A stretch of DNA of 64,000 bases from Bacteroidota bacterium (GTDB taxonomy: Bacteria > Bacteroidota > Bacteroidia > NS11-12g > UBA955): assembly GCA_005798825.1 (NCBI GenBank), contig SYIL01000006.1, positions 40,350 through 104,349 of the forward strand. Reading direction: 5' to 3'. Below are positions 52,342 through 62,016 of the stretch, in pieces. Position 1 is the stretch's first letter, and each line of letters opens with the position of its first letter. A model generated the notes under the pieces. It was not told the DNA's origin. It did not search any database and saw only the letters and a list, made by a program, of their open reading frames with translations. The translations under genes and the position numbers were made by a program.

Positions 52342-55065
52342 ATGGCGGAATACCGTTTAGCGAAAGTAGCCAATGAATTGAACCGTAGTTTTCAAGCGCT
52401 TGCTGATTTATTAAACCAGCGAGGCTTTGATGTAGTACCAAAGCCAACCACCAAGATCAGTGAAGAAATGCACCAGGCATTGCTTCTAGAATTCTCGAAA
52501 GACAAGGCAGCAAAGGAAGAATCTAAACTGTTAAAAACATCCAAAGAATCAGAAATTCCGGCTCCAAAAATTACCCCTGCCCGAGAAATTCCGATTGCAA
52601 AACTAGAAGAAAAAGTTGTTTTACTGCCCAACGCTGAAACATCTTTGGCCCCCCCTTTAGAAAAAATTGTACTTAAAAAACAGGATTTAGCTGGACCCAA
52701 GATCATCGGAAAAATTCCCGTTGCCGCATACGAGAAAAAAACAGAACTAGAAGTTCCAAGCACTCCAAAAAAAGTTACATCATCCGAACAAAGAAAGACC
52801 ACAGAACCTTCTGTTGAAACCCGTGTCCAACCCACTGTTGAAACCACTAAAATAATACCTGATCCTGTTGTTTCTCCTTCGGTTTCCGCTCCAACCTCAA
52901 CGGAAGAAATTGTAGACGAAGAAGTTCAAAAAATCAATACAAAATTTGAGAGACTGTCTGGCACCACAGTGTTGGGTAGAATTGAATTGTCAAAGGCTGC
53001 ACCCACTGGCGTGAAGTCCCTGGCGGGAGTAGCCAGAGATGAGCTACGGGAAAAGCGCAAACGCAAACGTTCTGGAACTGAAAAAGTAGCCGTTCAAGAA
53101 CGGGTTAAAATTGAGCAACGATCTGAAATCAAAAGCCCCGATCCCAAAGCGGTAATCAGCAAAGAGGCCGTGCAACTAAAAGTTAAGAATACCATGGGGC
53201 AGATGGGTTCGGCGGGTAAAAACCGCGGTTCAAAAAGAAAAATTAAATTACAAGACAAGGAAACCCGCGCTACAGAAAAAAAAGAGGATAATTTACGCCG
53301 AGAAAAAGAAGACAAAATACTAAAAGTGAGTGAATTTCTTACTGCAAATGAATTGGCCACCATGATGAATATCGGTGTGACTCAGGTTATCTCTACCTGT
53401 TTTATGCTGGGTGTAGTAGTTTCCATTAACCAACGATTGGATGCAGAAACCATTCAAATTGTTTCCGATAATTTTGGATTTGAAGTCGAATTTGTGGATG
53501 CTGAGTCGCAAATTGAAGCGATTGATAACAGTTCAGAAGACCCAAAAGATTTGGTACACCGCGCTCCGATTGTTACGGTTATGGGACACGTAGACCATGG
53601 CAAAACTTCTCTGCTAGATTATGTCCGAAAGGCCAATGTTATCGCGGGAGAAGCGGGTGGTATTACCCAACATATTGGTGCCTACGAGGTAACAATCGCA
53701 GACGGCAAAAAAATAACCTTTCTAGATACACCCGGACACGAAGCATTTACTGCAATGAGGGCAAGGGGAGCCAAGGTTACCGATTTGGTTATTATTGTAA
53801 TTGCAGCAGATGATTCTGTGATGCCTCAAACCCGAGAAGCCATTTCTCACGCACAAGCAGCAGGCGTTCCGATGGTATTTGCCTTCAATAAAATTGACAA
53901 AGAAGGAGCCAATGTAGAAAAAATTCGTGAGCAATTATCGGGTATGAATATCCTTGTCGAAGACTGGGGTGGAAAATTTCAGTGTCAAGAGATTTCTGCG
54001 AAGAAAGGATTAAATATTGATAAACTGCTCGACAAGGTTTTGTTGGAAGCGGAAATGATGGATTTAAAAGCCAATCCAAACCGCCGTGCCAAAGGAACTG
54101 TCATCGAAGCCACACAGGAAAAAGGCCGCGGAATTGTTTGTAGCATGCTGGTACAAAATGGTACACTGCGCGTGGGAGATCACGTCGTTGTAGGTCCCTA
54201 CTATGCCAAAGTACGTGCATTGTACAATGAACGTGATGGCAAAATAGAGAGCGCTCCTCCAAGTACACCGGTTAAAATGTTGGGCTTTACCAATGCCCCA
54301 ACCGCGGGTGATGCATATATTGTTTTTGAAGATGAGAGCGAAGCGAAAACCCTCGCAAACAAAAGACTTCAATTGGTTCGAGAACAGGGAATTCGCACAA
54401 AACGCCATATTACACTGGAAGAAATTGGCCGTCGCTTAGCCATTGGAAACTTCAAAGAATTGAAATTGATTGTAAAGGGCGACGTGGATGGTTCGGTCGA
54501 AGCACTTTCTGATTCATTGTTAAAATTAAGTACCGAAGAAATTGCTGTCAATGTGATTCACAGCGGTGTGGGTCAGATTACAGAAAGTGATATTTTACTG
54601 GCTTCCGCCTCGGATGCAATCATTGTTGGTTTTCAGGTTAGGCCATCCGCCAAAGCCAAGCAAATTGCTGAAAATGAAGAAATTGATATCCGCACATATT
54701 CTGTTATTTACCAAGCGATTGATGAAATCAAAGCGGCAATGGAAGGTATGTTAAGCCCTGAAGTGATAGAGAAAATTATTGGAAATGTTGAAGTCCGTGA
54801 AGTATTTAAGATTTCCAGGGTTGGTACAATTGCGGGTTGTTATGTTACCTCTGGAGTCATTGAACGGAAATCAAAACTCCGTGTAATTCGAGATGGCGTG
54901 GTGGTTTTTGCGGGAGAATTGTCTTCGTTAAAACGCTTCAAAGATGATGTGAAAGAAATCGCGAAAGGCTTCGAATGTGGCTTACAAATCGATCGTTACA
55001 ATGACGTTCAAGCCGGTGATTATCTCGAAATTTTCAAAGAGGAAGAAGTTAAACGAAAACTCTAA
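52342..55065 (+). CDS. infB: Translation initiation factor IF-2
   Basis: [64 protein letters not shown]. Confidence 0.97.
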   Translation: MAEYRLAKVANELNRSFQALADLLNQRGFDVVPKPTTKISEEMHQALLLEFSKDKAAKEESKLLKTSKESEIPAPKITPAREIPIAKLEEKVVLLPNAETSLAPPLEKIVLKKQDLAGPKIIGKIPVAAYEKKTELEVPSTPKKVTSSEQRKTTEPSVETRVQPTVETTKIIPDPVVSPSVSAPTSTEEIVDEEVQKINTKFERLSGTTVLGRIELSKAAPTGVKSLAGVARDELREKRKRKRSGTEKVAVQERVKIEQRSEIKSPDPKAVISKEAVQLKVKNTMGQMGSAGKNRGSKRKIKLQDKETRATEKKEDNLRREKEDKILKVSEFLTANELATMMNIGVTQVISTCFMLGVVVSINQRLDAETIQIVSDNFGFEVEFVDAESQIEAIDNSSEDPKDLVHRAPIVTVMGHVDHGKTSLLDYVRKANVIAGEAGGITQHIGAYEVTIADGKKITFLDTPGHEAFTAMRARGAKVTDLVIIVIAADDSVMPQTREAISHAQAAGVPMVFAFNKIDKEGANVEKIREQLSGMNILVEDWGGKFQCQEISAKKGLNIDKLLDKVLLEAEMMDLKANPNRRAKGTVIEATQEKGRGIVCSMLVQNGTLRVGDHVVVGPYYAKVRALYNERDGKIESAPPSTPVKMLGFTNAPTAGDAYIVFEDESEAKTLANKRLQLVREQGIRTKRHITLEEIGRRLAIGNFKELKLIVKGDVDGSVEALSDSLLKLSTEEIAVNVIHSGVGQITESDILLASASDAIIVGFQVRPSAKAKQIAENEEIDIRTYSVIYQAIDEIKAAMEGMLSPEVIEKIIGNVEVREVFKISRVGTIAGCYVTSGVIERKSKLRVIRDGVVVFAGELSSLKRFKDDVKEIAKGFECGLQIDRYNDVQAGDYLEIFKEEEVKRKL

Positions 55066-55167
55066 ACGCGCAATTTATAGAGTTTAACTATCCATTAAAT
55101 TTTCAAACACCCCCTTGGGATTTGATTTTGGTACGGACTTTGTTAGTATCAACCAAAAAACAATACC

Positions 55168-55578
55168 ATGAAAAAAATCCTTACATCACTTACTTGCGTT
55201 TTAACTTTGTTTGCAAGCAGTTTTGCACAGACTGAAGATGCTATCAAATGGGAAAAAAAGTCTTTCGATTTTGGTTCAATAAAAATGGGTCCAAAAGCCG
55301 ATGTCACTTTCAAATTTACCAATACCTCAAAAGCTCCATTAATTATCACTGCTGCAAATCCCTCATGTGGTTGCACGGCATCTGATTATACCAAAACGCC
55401 AATCATGCCCGGTAAAAATGGTGAGGTTACTGCCAGCTATGGCACAGATGGTCGTCCCGGATTCTTTCAAAAATCAATTAAAGTGACTTTCGATAACGGA
55501 ACCATTACCGATTTGATTATTAGTGGTACAGTAACTACAGATACCGCTCCTGCCGGAAAAAGTAACGAATTAAAATAA
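55168..55578 (+). CDS. DUF1573 domain-containing secreted protein
   Basis: Signal peptide, FDFGSIKMGPKADVTFKFTNTSKAPLIITAANPSCGCTASDY. Confidence 0.85.
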   Translation: MKKILTSLTCVLTLFASSFAQTEDAIKWEKKSFDFGSIKMGPKADVTFKFTNTSKAPLIITAANPSCGCTASDYTKTPIMPGKNGEVTASYGTDGRPGFFQKSIKVTFDNGTITDLIISGTVTTDTAPAGKSNELK

Positions 55579-56024
55579 TGAGACTTTCACACACCATAGC
55601 CTTGGGCTTGGCAATATGCTTTTTCTCCAACGCTTCAGCCCAAGTGATAACCGAAAATAATACGGCATCCATTAAAGGAAGCAATGCAAGCATTAAATTT
55701 GAAAATACATCGCATAGCTTTGGAAATATTATTGAAGGTCAGATTGCGCGTTACGATTTTAAATTTGTCAATTCAGGTACAGAATCATTGGTGCTTTCAA
55801 ATGTTTCTGCGAGCTGCGGTTGCACAACACCCAAATGGCCCAGAGAAGCTATTGATCCCAGTAAATCAAATATCATTACCGCCGAATACAATAGCCAAGG
55901 TAGGCCAGGCACATTCACAAAGAGCATATTTGTGAAAAGCAATGGTGGTGAGGTGACGCTGACTATTTCTGGGAATGTAATTAAGGAACCAGAAGCGCCC
56001 CGTTCTCCGATTATAATTCGATAA
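55578..56024 (+). CDS. DUF1573 domain-containing secreted protein
   Basis: Signal peptide, HSFGNIIEGQIARYDFKFVNSGTESLVLSNVSASCGCTTPKWP. Confidence 0.85.
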   Translation: MRLSHTIALGLAICFFSNASAQVITENNTASIKGSNASIKFENTSHSFGNIIEGQIARYDFKFVNSGTESLVLSNVSASCGCTTPKWPREAIDPSKSNIITAEYNSQGRPGTFTKSIFVKSNGGEVTLTISGNVIKEPEAPRSPIIIR

Positions 56025-56064
56025 TTGCATACCAATCCTCACTTTTTGCACAATCAATATTTCA

Positions 56065-56934
56065 ATGGTTTTAGACCTTGAATTCAATATTTGTTACAGT
56101 ATAATGGGTTTTGGAAACAGTTCAACATCAAAATACCCTGTTAAAACTCTGTGTTTAATAGCGGGATTATTTTTGTCACTTTTTTATTGTCCGATTGCAC
56201 TCGCCCAAGATGGCCCTCACCTAGGCAATGCCCAAATTCCAGGCATTGAAATTTTGGGAACCCGAATTATAGAAGTTGATGCGAAAGTGGGAGATATGAT
56301 CGAAGCCGTTTTCTTGGTTCGCAACAATACCCTTGACGATTTTATCATAAAAAATATACCCACCGACTGTCAATGTACAGCCCCTGTTTTTCCAAAATTA
56401 ATACCCAGAAACTCTACAGATTCAATCAGAATTGTATTCAATACATCCAATACACCCCCCGGATCTTTTGTAAAAAAAGCCTATTTAGAGATTCCCGGTG
56501 ACAACGTAATTGACCTTGTTATTCAAGGCAATTTACAGGTCATCAAAGCCATCGCAAAAGTCGGATCTAAGCCCATCCTCTATAAACCAATTCACATTCA
56601 ATTGAACAGTAATACAGTAAAATTCGTGCCGGTTGAATGGCTTAAAACCCAGCATGATTTTGGGTATATCAAAGCACCCAATCCTGCGATTACCGAATTT
56701 AGATTAGCCAATAGGGGAAGTGGCTCTATTGTGATAAAAATGGTGGAGCCAGGATGCAGTTGTACAATTTCTAACTACACCCATGGCAATATTGGTCCAG
56801 ATGAAATGGGCATTGTTACGGCCTCCTATACCACAAAAGGCGCTTTTGGATATTTCAAAAAATTTATTAAAGTAGAATTGGAAGATGGCCGAATCTATAA
56901 TTTGTCTATCACCGGGAATGTGGAGCCAGAGTGA
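56065..56934 (+). CDS. DUF1573 domain-containing secreted protein, two DUF1573-like repeats
   Basis: Two modules ending in CQCTAPVFP and CSCTISNY; likely start downstream of 56065. Confidence 0.82.
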   Translation: MVLDLEFNICYSIMGFGNSSTSKYPVKTLCLIAGLFLSLFYCPIALAQDGPHLGNAQIPGIEILGTRIIEVDAKVGDMIEAVFLVRNNTLDDFIIKNIPTDCQCTAPVFPKLIPRNSTDSIRIVFNTSNTPPGSFVKKAYLEIPGDNVIDLVIQGNLQVIKAIAKVGSKPILYKPIHIQLNSNTVKFVPVEWLKTQHDFGYIKAPNPAITEFRLANRGSGSIVIKMVEPGCSCTISNYTHGNIGPDEMGIVTASYTTKGAFGYFKKFIKVELEDGRIYNLSITGNVEPE

Positions 56935-56981
56935 GAAGGAATCATCAATCCCGACACTTATTATGTAAACAGTTAATTTTG

Positions 56982-57007
56982 TGGTACTTCTAGGAATCGA
57001 ACCTATA
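56982..57007 (-). pseudogene. tRNA 3'-end fragment (T-arm plus acceptor strand), no 5' half
   Basis: Reverse complement TATAGGTTCGATTCCTAGAAGTACCA has a TTCGATT T-loop and an acceptor 3' strand; upstream sequence is the end of a CDS, not the rest of a tRNA. Confidence 0.5.
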
Positions 57008-57009
57008 TT

Positions 57010-57900
57010 TCAACTATTGAGGTTCAAAACACCTCCTGTATGCAAAAAAACAATGTCTTTTTCATGATTATCCAAAGACAATAAACCATCATTAAGTGCA
57101 AATAAGGCCTTGGCAGTATATACTGGATCGAGTCTTATTCCATTCATTTTTTCAACCGTTTTCATAAACGCTACTAACATTGGCGTTGTTTTGGCATACC
57201 CACCAAATTCGTATCCCTCAATCCAGTTTATCTTTGATTCTACCGAAAATTCCTTTGCCATGGCGCGCTGCTCATTGATATTTTTGAGTACCAATACTGC
57301 CTCTATTCTTGATTGCATTTGATATTGATGCAATGCCTTTGCCAAACCCACCGCTGTTGTGGCAGTTGCACTGGCGTGGTAAATTGCTGTAGGACTTATT
57401 CCCTTGTTTTCCCAATCTGCTATCAAATCAATAAAACCCAGCAACCCATCTTGTCCTTTTCCACCCTCATCAATTACCAATACTTTGTCCCACCGCATAT
57501 TCTTGAACACTGGCAATGCTTTGACTGTTGAAAGTGCTTCCACTTTATTGCGGTAGGATGCCCTGCTTATTCCTATCAATTGCATATTATACTGCAAACA
57601 TATTTTTGTATAATCATTGCTCACTTGCTCTTCCCCACGAAGAATTCCGATGGATTTTAATCCAGAATTTTTAGCTGCACACGCAGTCGCCAATAAATGA
57701 TTGCTGAAAGCACCTCCAAAAGTGAGCACTGTAGTCTTGCCTTCACTGATTGCTCTGCCGAGCCAGCCTTGTAATTTGCGCCATTTATTGCCAGAAATAA
57801 TCGGATGAATCAAATCATCCCTTTGGATGCGAACGCACCCATTTGGAAGTAGAAATGACTCTAAGGGAGGATTTGTGTTCAAAATGTCTTTGAGTGACAT
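57010..57900 (-). CDS. 1-aminocyclopropane-1-carboxylate deaminase / D-cysteine desulfhydrase family (PLP)
   Basis: HPIISGNKWRKLQGWL (PLP Lys), TFGGAFSNHLLATACAAK, VFLHTGGVLNLNS. Confidence 0.88.
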   Translation of the reverse strand: MSLKDILNTNPPLESFLLPNGCVRIQRDDLIHPIISGNKWRKLQGWLGRAISEGKTTVLTFGGAFSNHLLATACAAKNSGLKSIGILRGEEQVSNDYTKICLQYNMQLIGISRASYRNKVEALSTVKALPVFKNMRWDKVLVIDEGGKGQDGLLGFIDLIADWENKGISPTAIYHASATATTAVGLAKALHQYQMQSRIEAVLVLKNINEQRAMAKEFSVESKINWIEGYEFGGYAKTTPMLVAFMKTVEKMNGIRLDPVYTAKALFALNDGLLSLDNHEKDIVFLHTGGVLNLNS

Positions 57901-58105
57901 GAAATTTATTGTAAGCGTTTCTCCTTGGCAAAGATGGACAATGGATTGTTTGGAGTGGTATTCAATAAATGACTCAACAAAAGATTCGACTCCATAGCCA
58001 ACAAAAATCGGAATTCATTGTATAGGAAAAACCCTTTCCAAGAATTGGGAAAAAAAATAGTATCATGTTTTACAAAAATAGGGAGCAATGACATATTATT
58101 GCAGC

Positions 58106-58184
58106 GTCATTCGGGGTGCCTCCAGGAGCGCTGAGATTATACCCGCCAACTTGATCAGGATAATGCCTGCGCAGGAAAATGCTT
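58106..58184 (+). promoter_or_regulatory. TPP (thiamin pyrophosphate) riboswitch / THI element
   Basis: Core read directly: TTCGGGGTGCCTC..GCGCTGAGATTATACCC..AACTTGATCAGGATAATGCCTGCGCAGGAAAATG, matching conserved THI-box blocks. Confidence 0.93.
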
Positions 58185-58228
58185 CAGCCATTGCTGGAAA
58201 CATCTCGGATGAAATATTTCGATATGTT

Positions 58229-60652
58229 ATGAAAAAATACCACTTCCCATTACTGTTTCTGGTTTGTTTTCTGGTCGAAGTAATTTTTATTCCCCTTGAT
58301 GCCCAAATTGTGAAACAATCCAAGCTTTCCGATAGTATCGAATCGATTGAATCGGTAATGGTTCGTGTTGCCGACGGCAATAATGGGAATTATATGAGTT
58401 CGGAATTACTTCAAATGACCTGTCAGAAAGACATTTTAAAAATCAACAATACGGGCAGAGATATTCCACTTATGCTGCAAAATCAAATTTCGACCCTCTC
58501 CACTTCCGACGCCGGGAATGGCATTGGGTATTCAGGAATTCGCGTGCGTGGTTCTGATGCAACCCGCACAAATATTACACTCAATGGGGTACCCATTAAT
58601 GATGCTGAAAGCCAAGCGACTTATTGGGTGAACATGCCCGATTTGGCAAGCTCCTTGAGCCGAATTAGGCTTACACGGGGAGTGGGAAGCTCCGCAAATG
58701 GAGCCGGAGCATTTGGTGCTACTGTGGCGATGGAAACCGAAAGAAATTCCAAACCCCAAATAATAGCCAATATTAGGGGGGGGTCTTACGGAACAAGCCT
58801 TGTGAATATAGTTATGGGATCGGGCGATATGCCTTTTGGTAAAAATCCCTCCCAACGTTTAAACCTTGAAACACGTTTTAGTTCAAGCCACTCTGATGGA
58901 TACATTAACCAATCTTCCAGTGACTTAAAAAGTCATTGGGCTTCAATTGGGTATAAAAATTCGTCCTGTGAAATTACATTTTTGTCTTTTGGAGGTCATG
59001 AAAAAACGCATCAAGCTTGGTGGGGAATTCCAATCGAAAAATACAATATTGGAAATGGGGCAGACAAAAGCAACACCCGAAAAGAAGCACTGTTAAATCA
59101 TTATAATAGAAATATTGGTTCTATTTATCGCAATGTAAACGACAGTCTTACCCTGTTCAATAGCAATCCAAATACCTATAATTATTATACCTACAAAAAC
59201 GAAATTGACGATTACCAACAGCAACACCAACATTTGTATTTCTTCGCCAAAACAGGCAATAAAGGAAATTTGAGTACCACACTTTTTCACACACTTGGCA
59301 AGGGTTTTTTTGAGCAATATCGGATTAATGATTCATTCAATCGTTACGGAATCCATCCAATACGAACTGCAAAAGACAGCAATAGCACCCAACTAATCAG
59401 CGCATCAGATTTGATTCGCCGCCGCTGCCTTCACAATAATCTATTTGGAATTATCGCAAATTGGCAATATCAAACTATTAAAAATATTTGGATTATTGGG
59501 GGAGGCGTCAACCAATACTTGGGCAATCACTTTGGTATTGTTACACAAATTTTTGCCACAGGAAACCAAATTTTAAACCCCAAACAAGAATACTACCGCG
59601 CAAATGGAAATAAGTTTGATGCCAATCTTTACATTAAATTAGACCATACATTCCACAATAAATTGATGGGTTTTATTGACCTGCAAATTCGCAAGGTCAA
59701 GCACAAAGGACTGGGCAAAGACAACGACCAAAGACCGATTAGTTTTGTAGGGGATTTTGTTTTCTTCAACCCAAAATTTGGAATCTATTCACGCCTCAAT
59801 CGCTACAATAGTATAAGCGCAAGTGCAAGTGTGGCCAACCACGAGCCCGCCCGCACCGACTTTACAGATAATCCCACACTGCTTGCGCCAAAACCTGAAT
59901 CCATGCTTGATATAGAACTAAATCATAAATTTGCCCGCATATCTTCTTCTAATAAAAATACAGAAATCAGCACAACACTGTATTACATGAAATACAAAAA
60001 TCAATTGTTGGTAAATGGCGACCTGAATGATGTCGGCGCTGCTTTGCGTGTCAATGTTCCCAATAGCTATCGATCTGGTATAGAAATAAATGCTGCGCAA
60101 CAGATTTTTTCGATCACCAATGCCAATAAATCCAGCAATACTAAAAATGAACACCTATTGACTGTAGTTTCTGCACTTTCTATTAGTCAAAATATCATTG
60201 CCTTATCTCCAGTTTCATGGATGAATTATGCAAATAATTTACGCTTTGACACCATTTATAAAAATGTGCCTATCGGCTATTCTCCCAATCTAATTGCAAG
60301 TGCAGGTATCGACTATCACTACAATGCATTTTCTGTCTTTTGGAGAACAAAATATGCGGGTAGACAATACCTCGACAATACAGGCAATCAATCGCGCAGC
60401 ATTGAAGCGTTTACCCATTCCGAGCTAAGCATTGCCTGTTCACGAAAAACCCGCAATGGACTGCGAATCGAAATAAATCTTCAACTCATCAATATCTTTA
60501 ACAAACGGTATGTAAGCAACGCGTATACCTATGGTTACTTTTATGGAAATGATCCCCAAAAAACCCCCACTACAGACCAGTTAATCCAAGAAGTATTTGT
60601 TTTTCCGCAAGCACCCAGAAATATTTTAATGGGTTTGCGAATCGGATTTTGA
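58229..60652 (+). CDS. TonB-dependent outer membrane receptor, predicted thiamin (or precursor) importer
   Basis: Plug domain GIRVRGSDATRTNITLNGVPINDAESQATYWVNMPDLASSLSRIRLTRGVGSSANGAGAFGATVAMET; start 58229 (MKKYHF), preceded by a TPP riboswitch. Confidence 0.9.
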   Translation: MKKYHFPLLFLVCFLVEVIFIPLDAQIVKQSKLSDSIESIESVMVRVADGNNGNYMSSELLQMTCQKDILKINNTGRDIPLMLQNQISTLSTSDAGNGIGYSGIRVRGSDATRTNITLNGVPINDAESQATYWVNMPDLASSLSRIRLTRGVGSSANGAGAFGATVAMETERNSKPQIIANIRGGSYGTSLVNIVMGSGDMPFGKNPSQRLNLETRFSSSHSDGYINQSSSDLKSHWASIGYKNSSCEITFLSFGGHEKTHQAWWGIPIEKYNIGNGADKSNTRKEALLNHYNRNIGSIYRNVNDSLTLFNSNPNTYNYYTYKNEIDDYQQQHQHLYFFAKTGNKGNLSTTLFHTLGKGFFEQYRINDSFNRYGIHPIRTAKDSNSTQLISASDLIRRRCLHNNLFGIIANWQYQTIKNIWIIGGGVNQYLGNHFGIVTQIFATGNQILNPKQEYYRANGNKFDANLYIKLDHTFHNKLMGFIDLQIRKVKHKGLGKDNDQRPISFVGDFVFFNPKFGIYSRLNRYNSISASASVANHEPARTDFTDNPTLLAPKPESMLDIELNHKFARISSSNKNTEISTTLYYMKYKNQLLVNGDLNDVGAALRVNVPNSYRSGIEINAAQQIFSITNANKSSNTKNEHLLTVVSALSISQNIIALSPVSWMNYANNLRFDTIYKNVPIGYSPNLIASAGIDYHYNAFSVFWRTKYAGRQYLDNTGNQSRSIEAFTHSELSIACSRKTRNGLRIEINLQLINIFNKRYVSNAYTYGYFYGNDPQKTPTTDQLIQEVFVFPQAPRNILMGLRIGF

Positions 60653-60672
60653 TTTATTGTCTCCAGTCAAAT

Positions 60673-62016
60673 TCACTTCGGTTGAATCAAAAAATGTTGG
60701 TTATACCATTGTGTCTTTTGCCAAGCCTCTAAGAGCGTATCCGACAAAGGCATTTTAATATTCCAATTGGGAAGATTGTTGGATTTGGGGGTGATCATTT
60801 TCTTGAATTTAATCGTTTGATTGCCACTGATTGACAATGGCAATTGACTTGACTGATTTTCGGATGTTTCAGGGAGTGGATAATCTGTAGGGGTTTTGGA
60901 AGGCGAATGGATATTTTTTTTGGCAAATTCTGAGGCGATTTGTTCTGCAATAAACTGTCTCATGTGTCCGTCTACATGTTCGGTTGGATACCATTGGTCT
61001 GTATAGTGGTGTCCGCTTGGATAGTCTCCATATTTCTCACGGTATAATGTGGGTATATCGATGTAGGAACTACCCCATTGGGTCATCCGATCGCGCAAAA
61101 AATTGAGATTGAAATCGATATACGAAACGAGTGCGTTTCCAAATAATAATTTTGCGTGGTCGCGATTGGGCATCAATAAAACAAATACCAAATTCAGATC
61201 TTTTTGCTTGCATATCTCGGCAATGCGTTTCAAGGAATGAATTCGAGGATTTTCATCGTTTAATACAAAGGCAAATTCTTTTACATAGGCATCTGCCATG
61301 TTTCGAATTTTTTCTGGCTGATTTGGATTTGATTGAGCAAGGTCTTTGAGCCAAGACTTTGCTGTGGGATAAAACGAATTCGCAGCACTAAAACTCTGTG
61401 GCAATGACTCATTAACAAAACAGTCTTGGGCTATCGCTAAGTTATGTGTCCTGAACCACCGAACTTTTTCGCCTTCCATCTCCCTCGCATTGCGGTTGTC
61501 ATAGTGGTGCAAACTAACAAACATTCTGTTTAAAAGTGGCATACGGCGAGCATAAAAAACAGCTTCTTGTTGGTTGCTTGCCTCGTTGTCGCTAAACATT
61601 GCCGATGGCCCACAGGTTCGCATATTGAGGGTTACAAGCAATGTAAATGGTTTGCCGCTTCTTTCTTGCTTGGGGGGTATTAATGCCAACATCTTTTCGA
61701 AAAGCCCAGGGTGATACCCATCATGTGAAACTGAAGCTATCTTGTTGTTGGGAAGGTACATTTGCACAAATTGGCTAATACTGTAGCCAAATGTGTCTGT
61801 CCACGGGTTGAAGCTGGTATTGGAACTTTCGCCCAAATAAACTAGGTCGAATTGAGAAAAAGCGCTGTCGAGTTCACTGGCCACAGGACTAAATTTACTG
61901 CGTTCATCAGAATATAAACAATGCTCGTAATAGGCGTTTGCAGCAAAGAAAATAAGCAGGGCAATTGCCATCCGAAGAAAAATTTTAGGTGCAATATCGA
62001 GTATCCAATGTTTCAT
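60673..62016 (-). CDS. Exported/membrane-anchored SGNH-like protein paired with MBOAT
   Basis: N-terminal TM helix, FDLVYLGESSNTSFNPW (GxS-like block I), C-terminal GHHYTDQWYPTEHVDGH (His block). Confidence 0.6.
   Translation of the reverse strand: MKHWILDIAPKIFLRMAIALLIFFAANAYYEHCLYSDERSKFSPVASELDSAFSQFDLVYLGESSNTSFNPWTDTFGYSISQFVQMYLPNNKIASVSHDGYHPGLFEKMLALIPPKQERSGKPFTLLVTLNMRTCGPSAMFSDNEASNQQEAVFYARRMPLLNRMFVSLHHYDNRNAREMEGEKVRWFRTHNLAIAQDCFVNESLPQSFSAANSFYPTAKSWLKDLAQSNPNQPEKIRNMADAYVKEFAFVLNDENPRIHSLKRIAEICKQKDLNLVFVLLMPNRDHAKLLFGNALVSYIDFNLNFLRDRMTQWGSSYIDIPTLYREKYGDYPSGHHYTDQWYPTEHVDGHMRQFIAEQIASEFAKKNIHSPSKTPTDYPLPETSENQSSQLPLSISGNQTIKFKKMITPKSNNLPNWNIKMPLSDTLLEAWQKTQWYNQHFLIQPK

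Noticed and set aside
58088-58228. N-terminal 47-codon extension of the TonB receptor, and the antisense ORF 58096-58380
   Set aside because: Both run through the TPP riboswitch; the real CDS starts with a signal peptide at 58229
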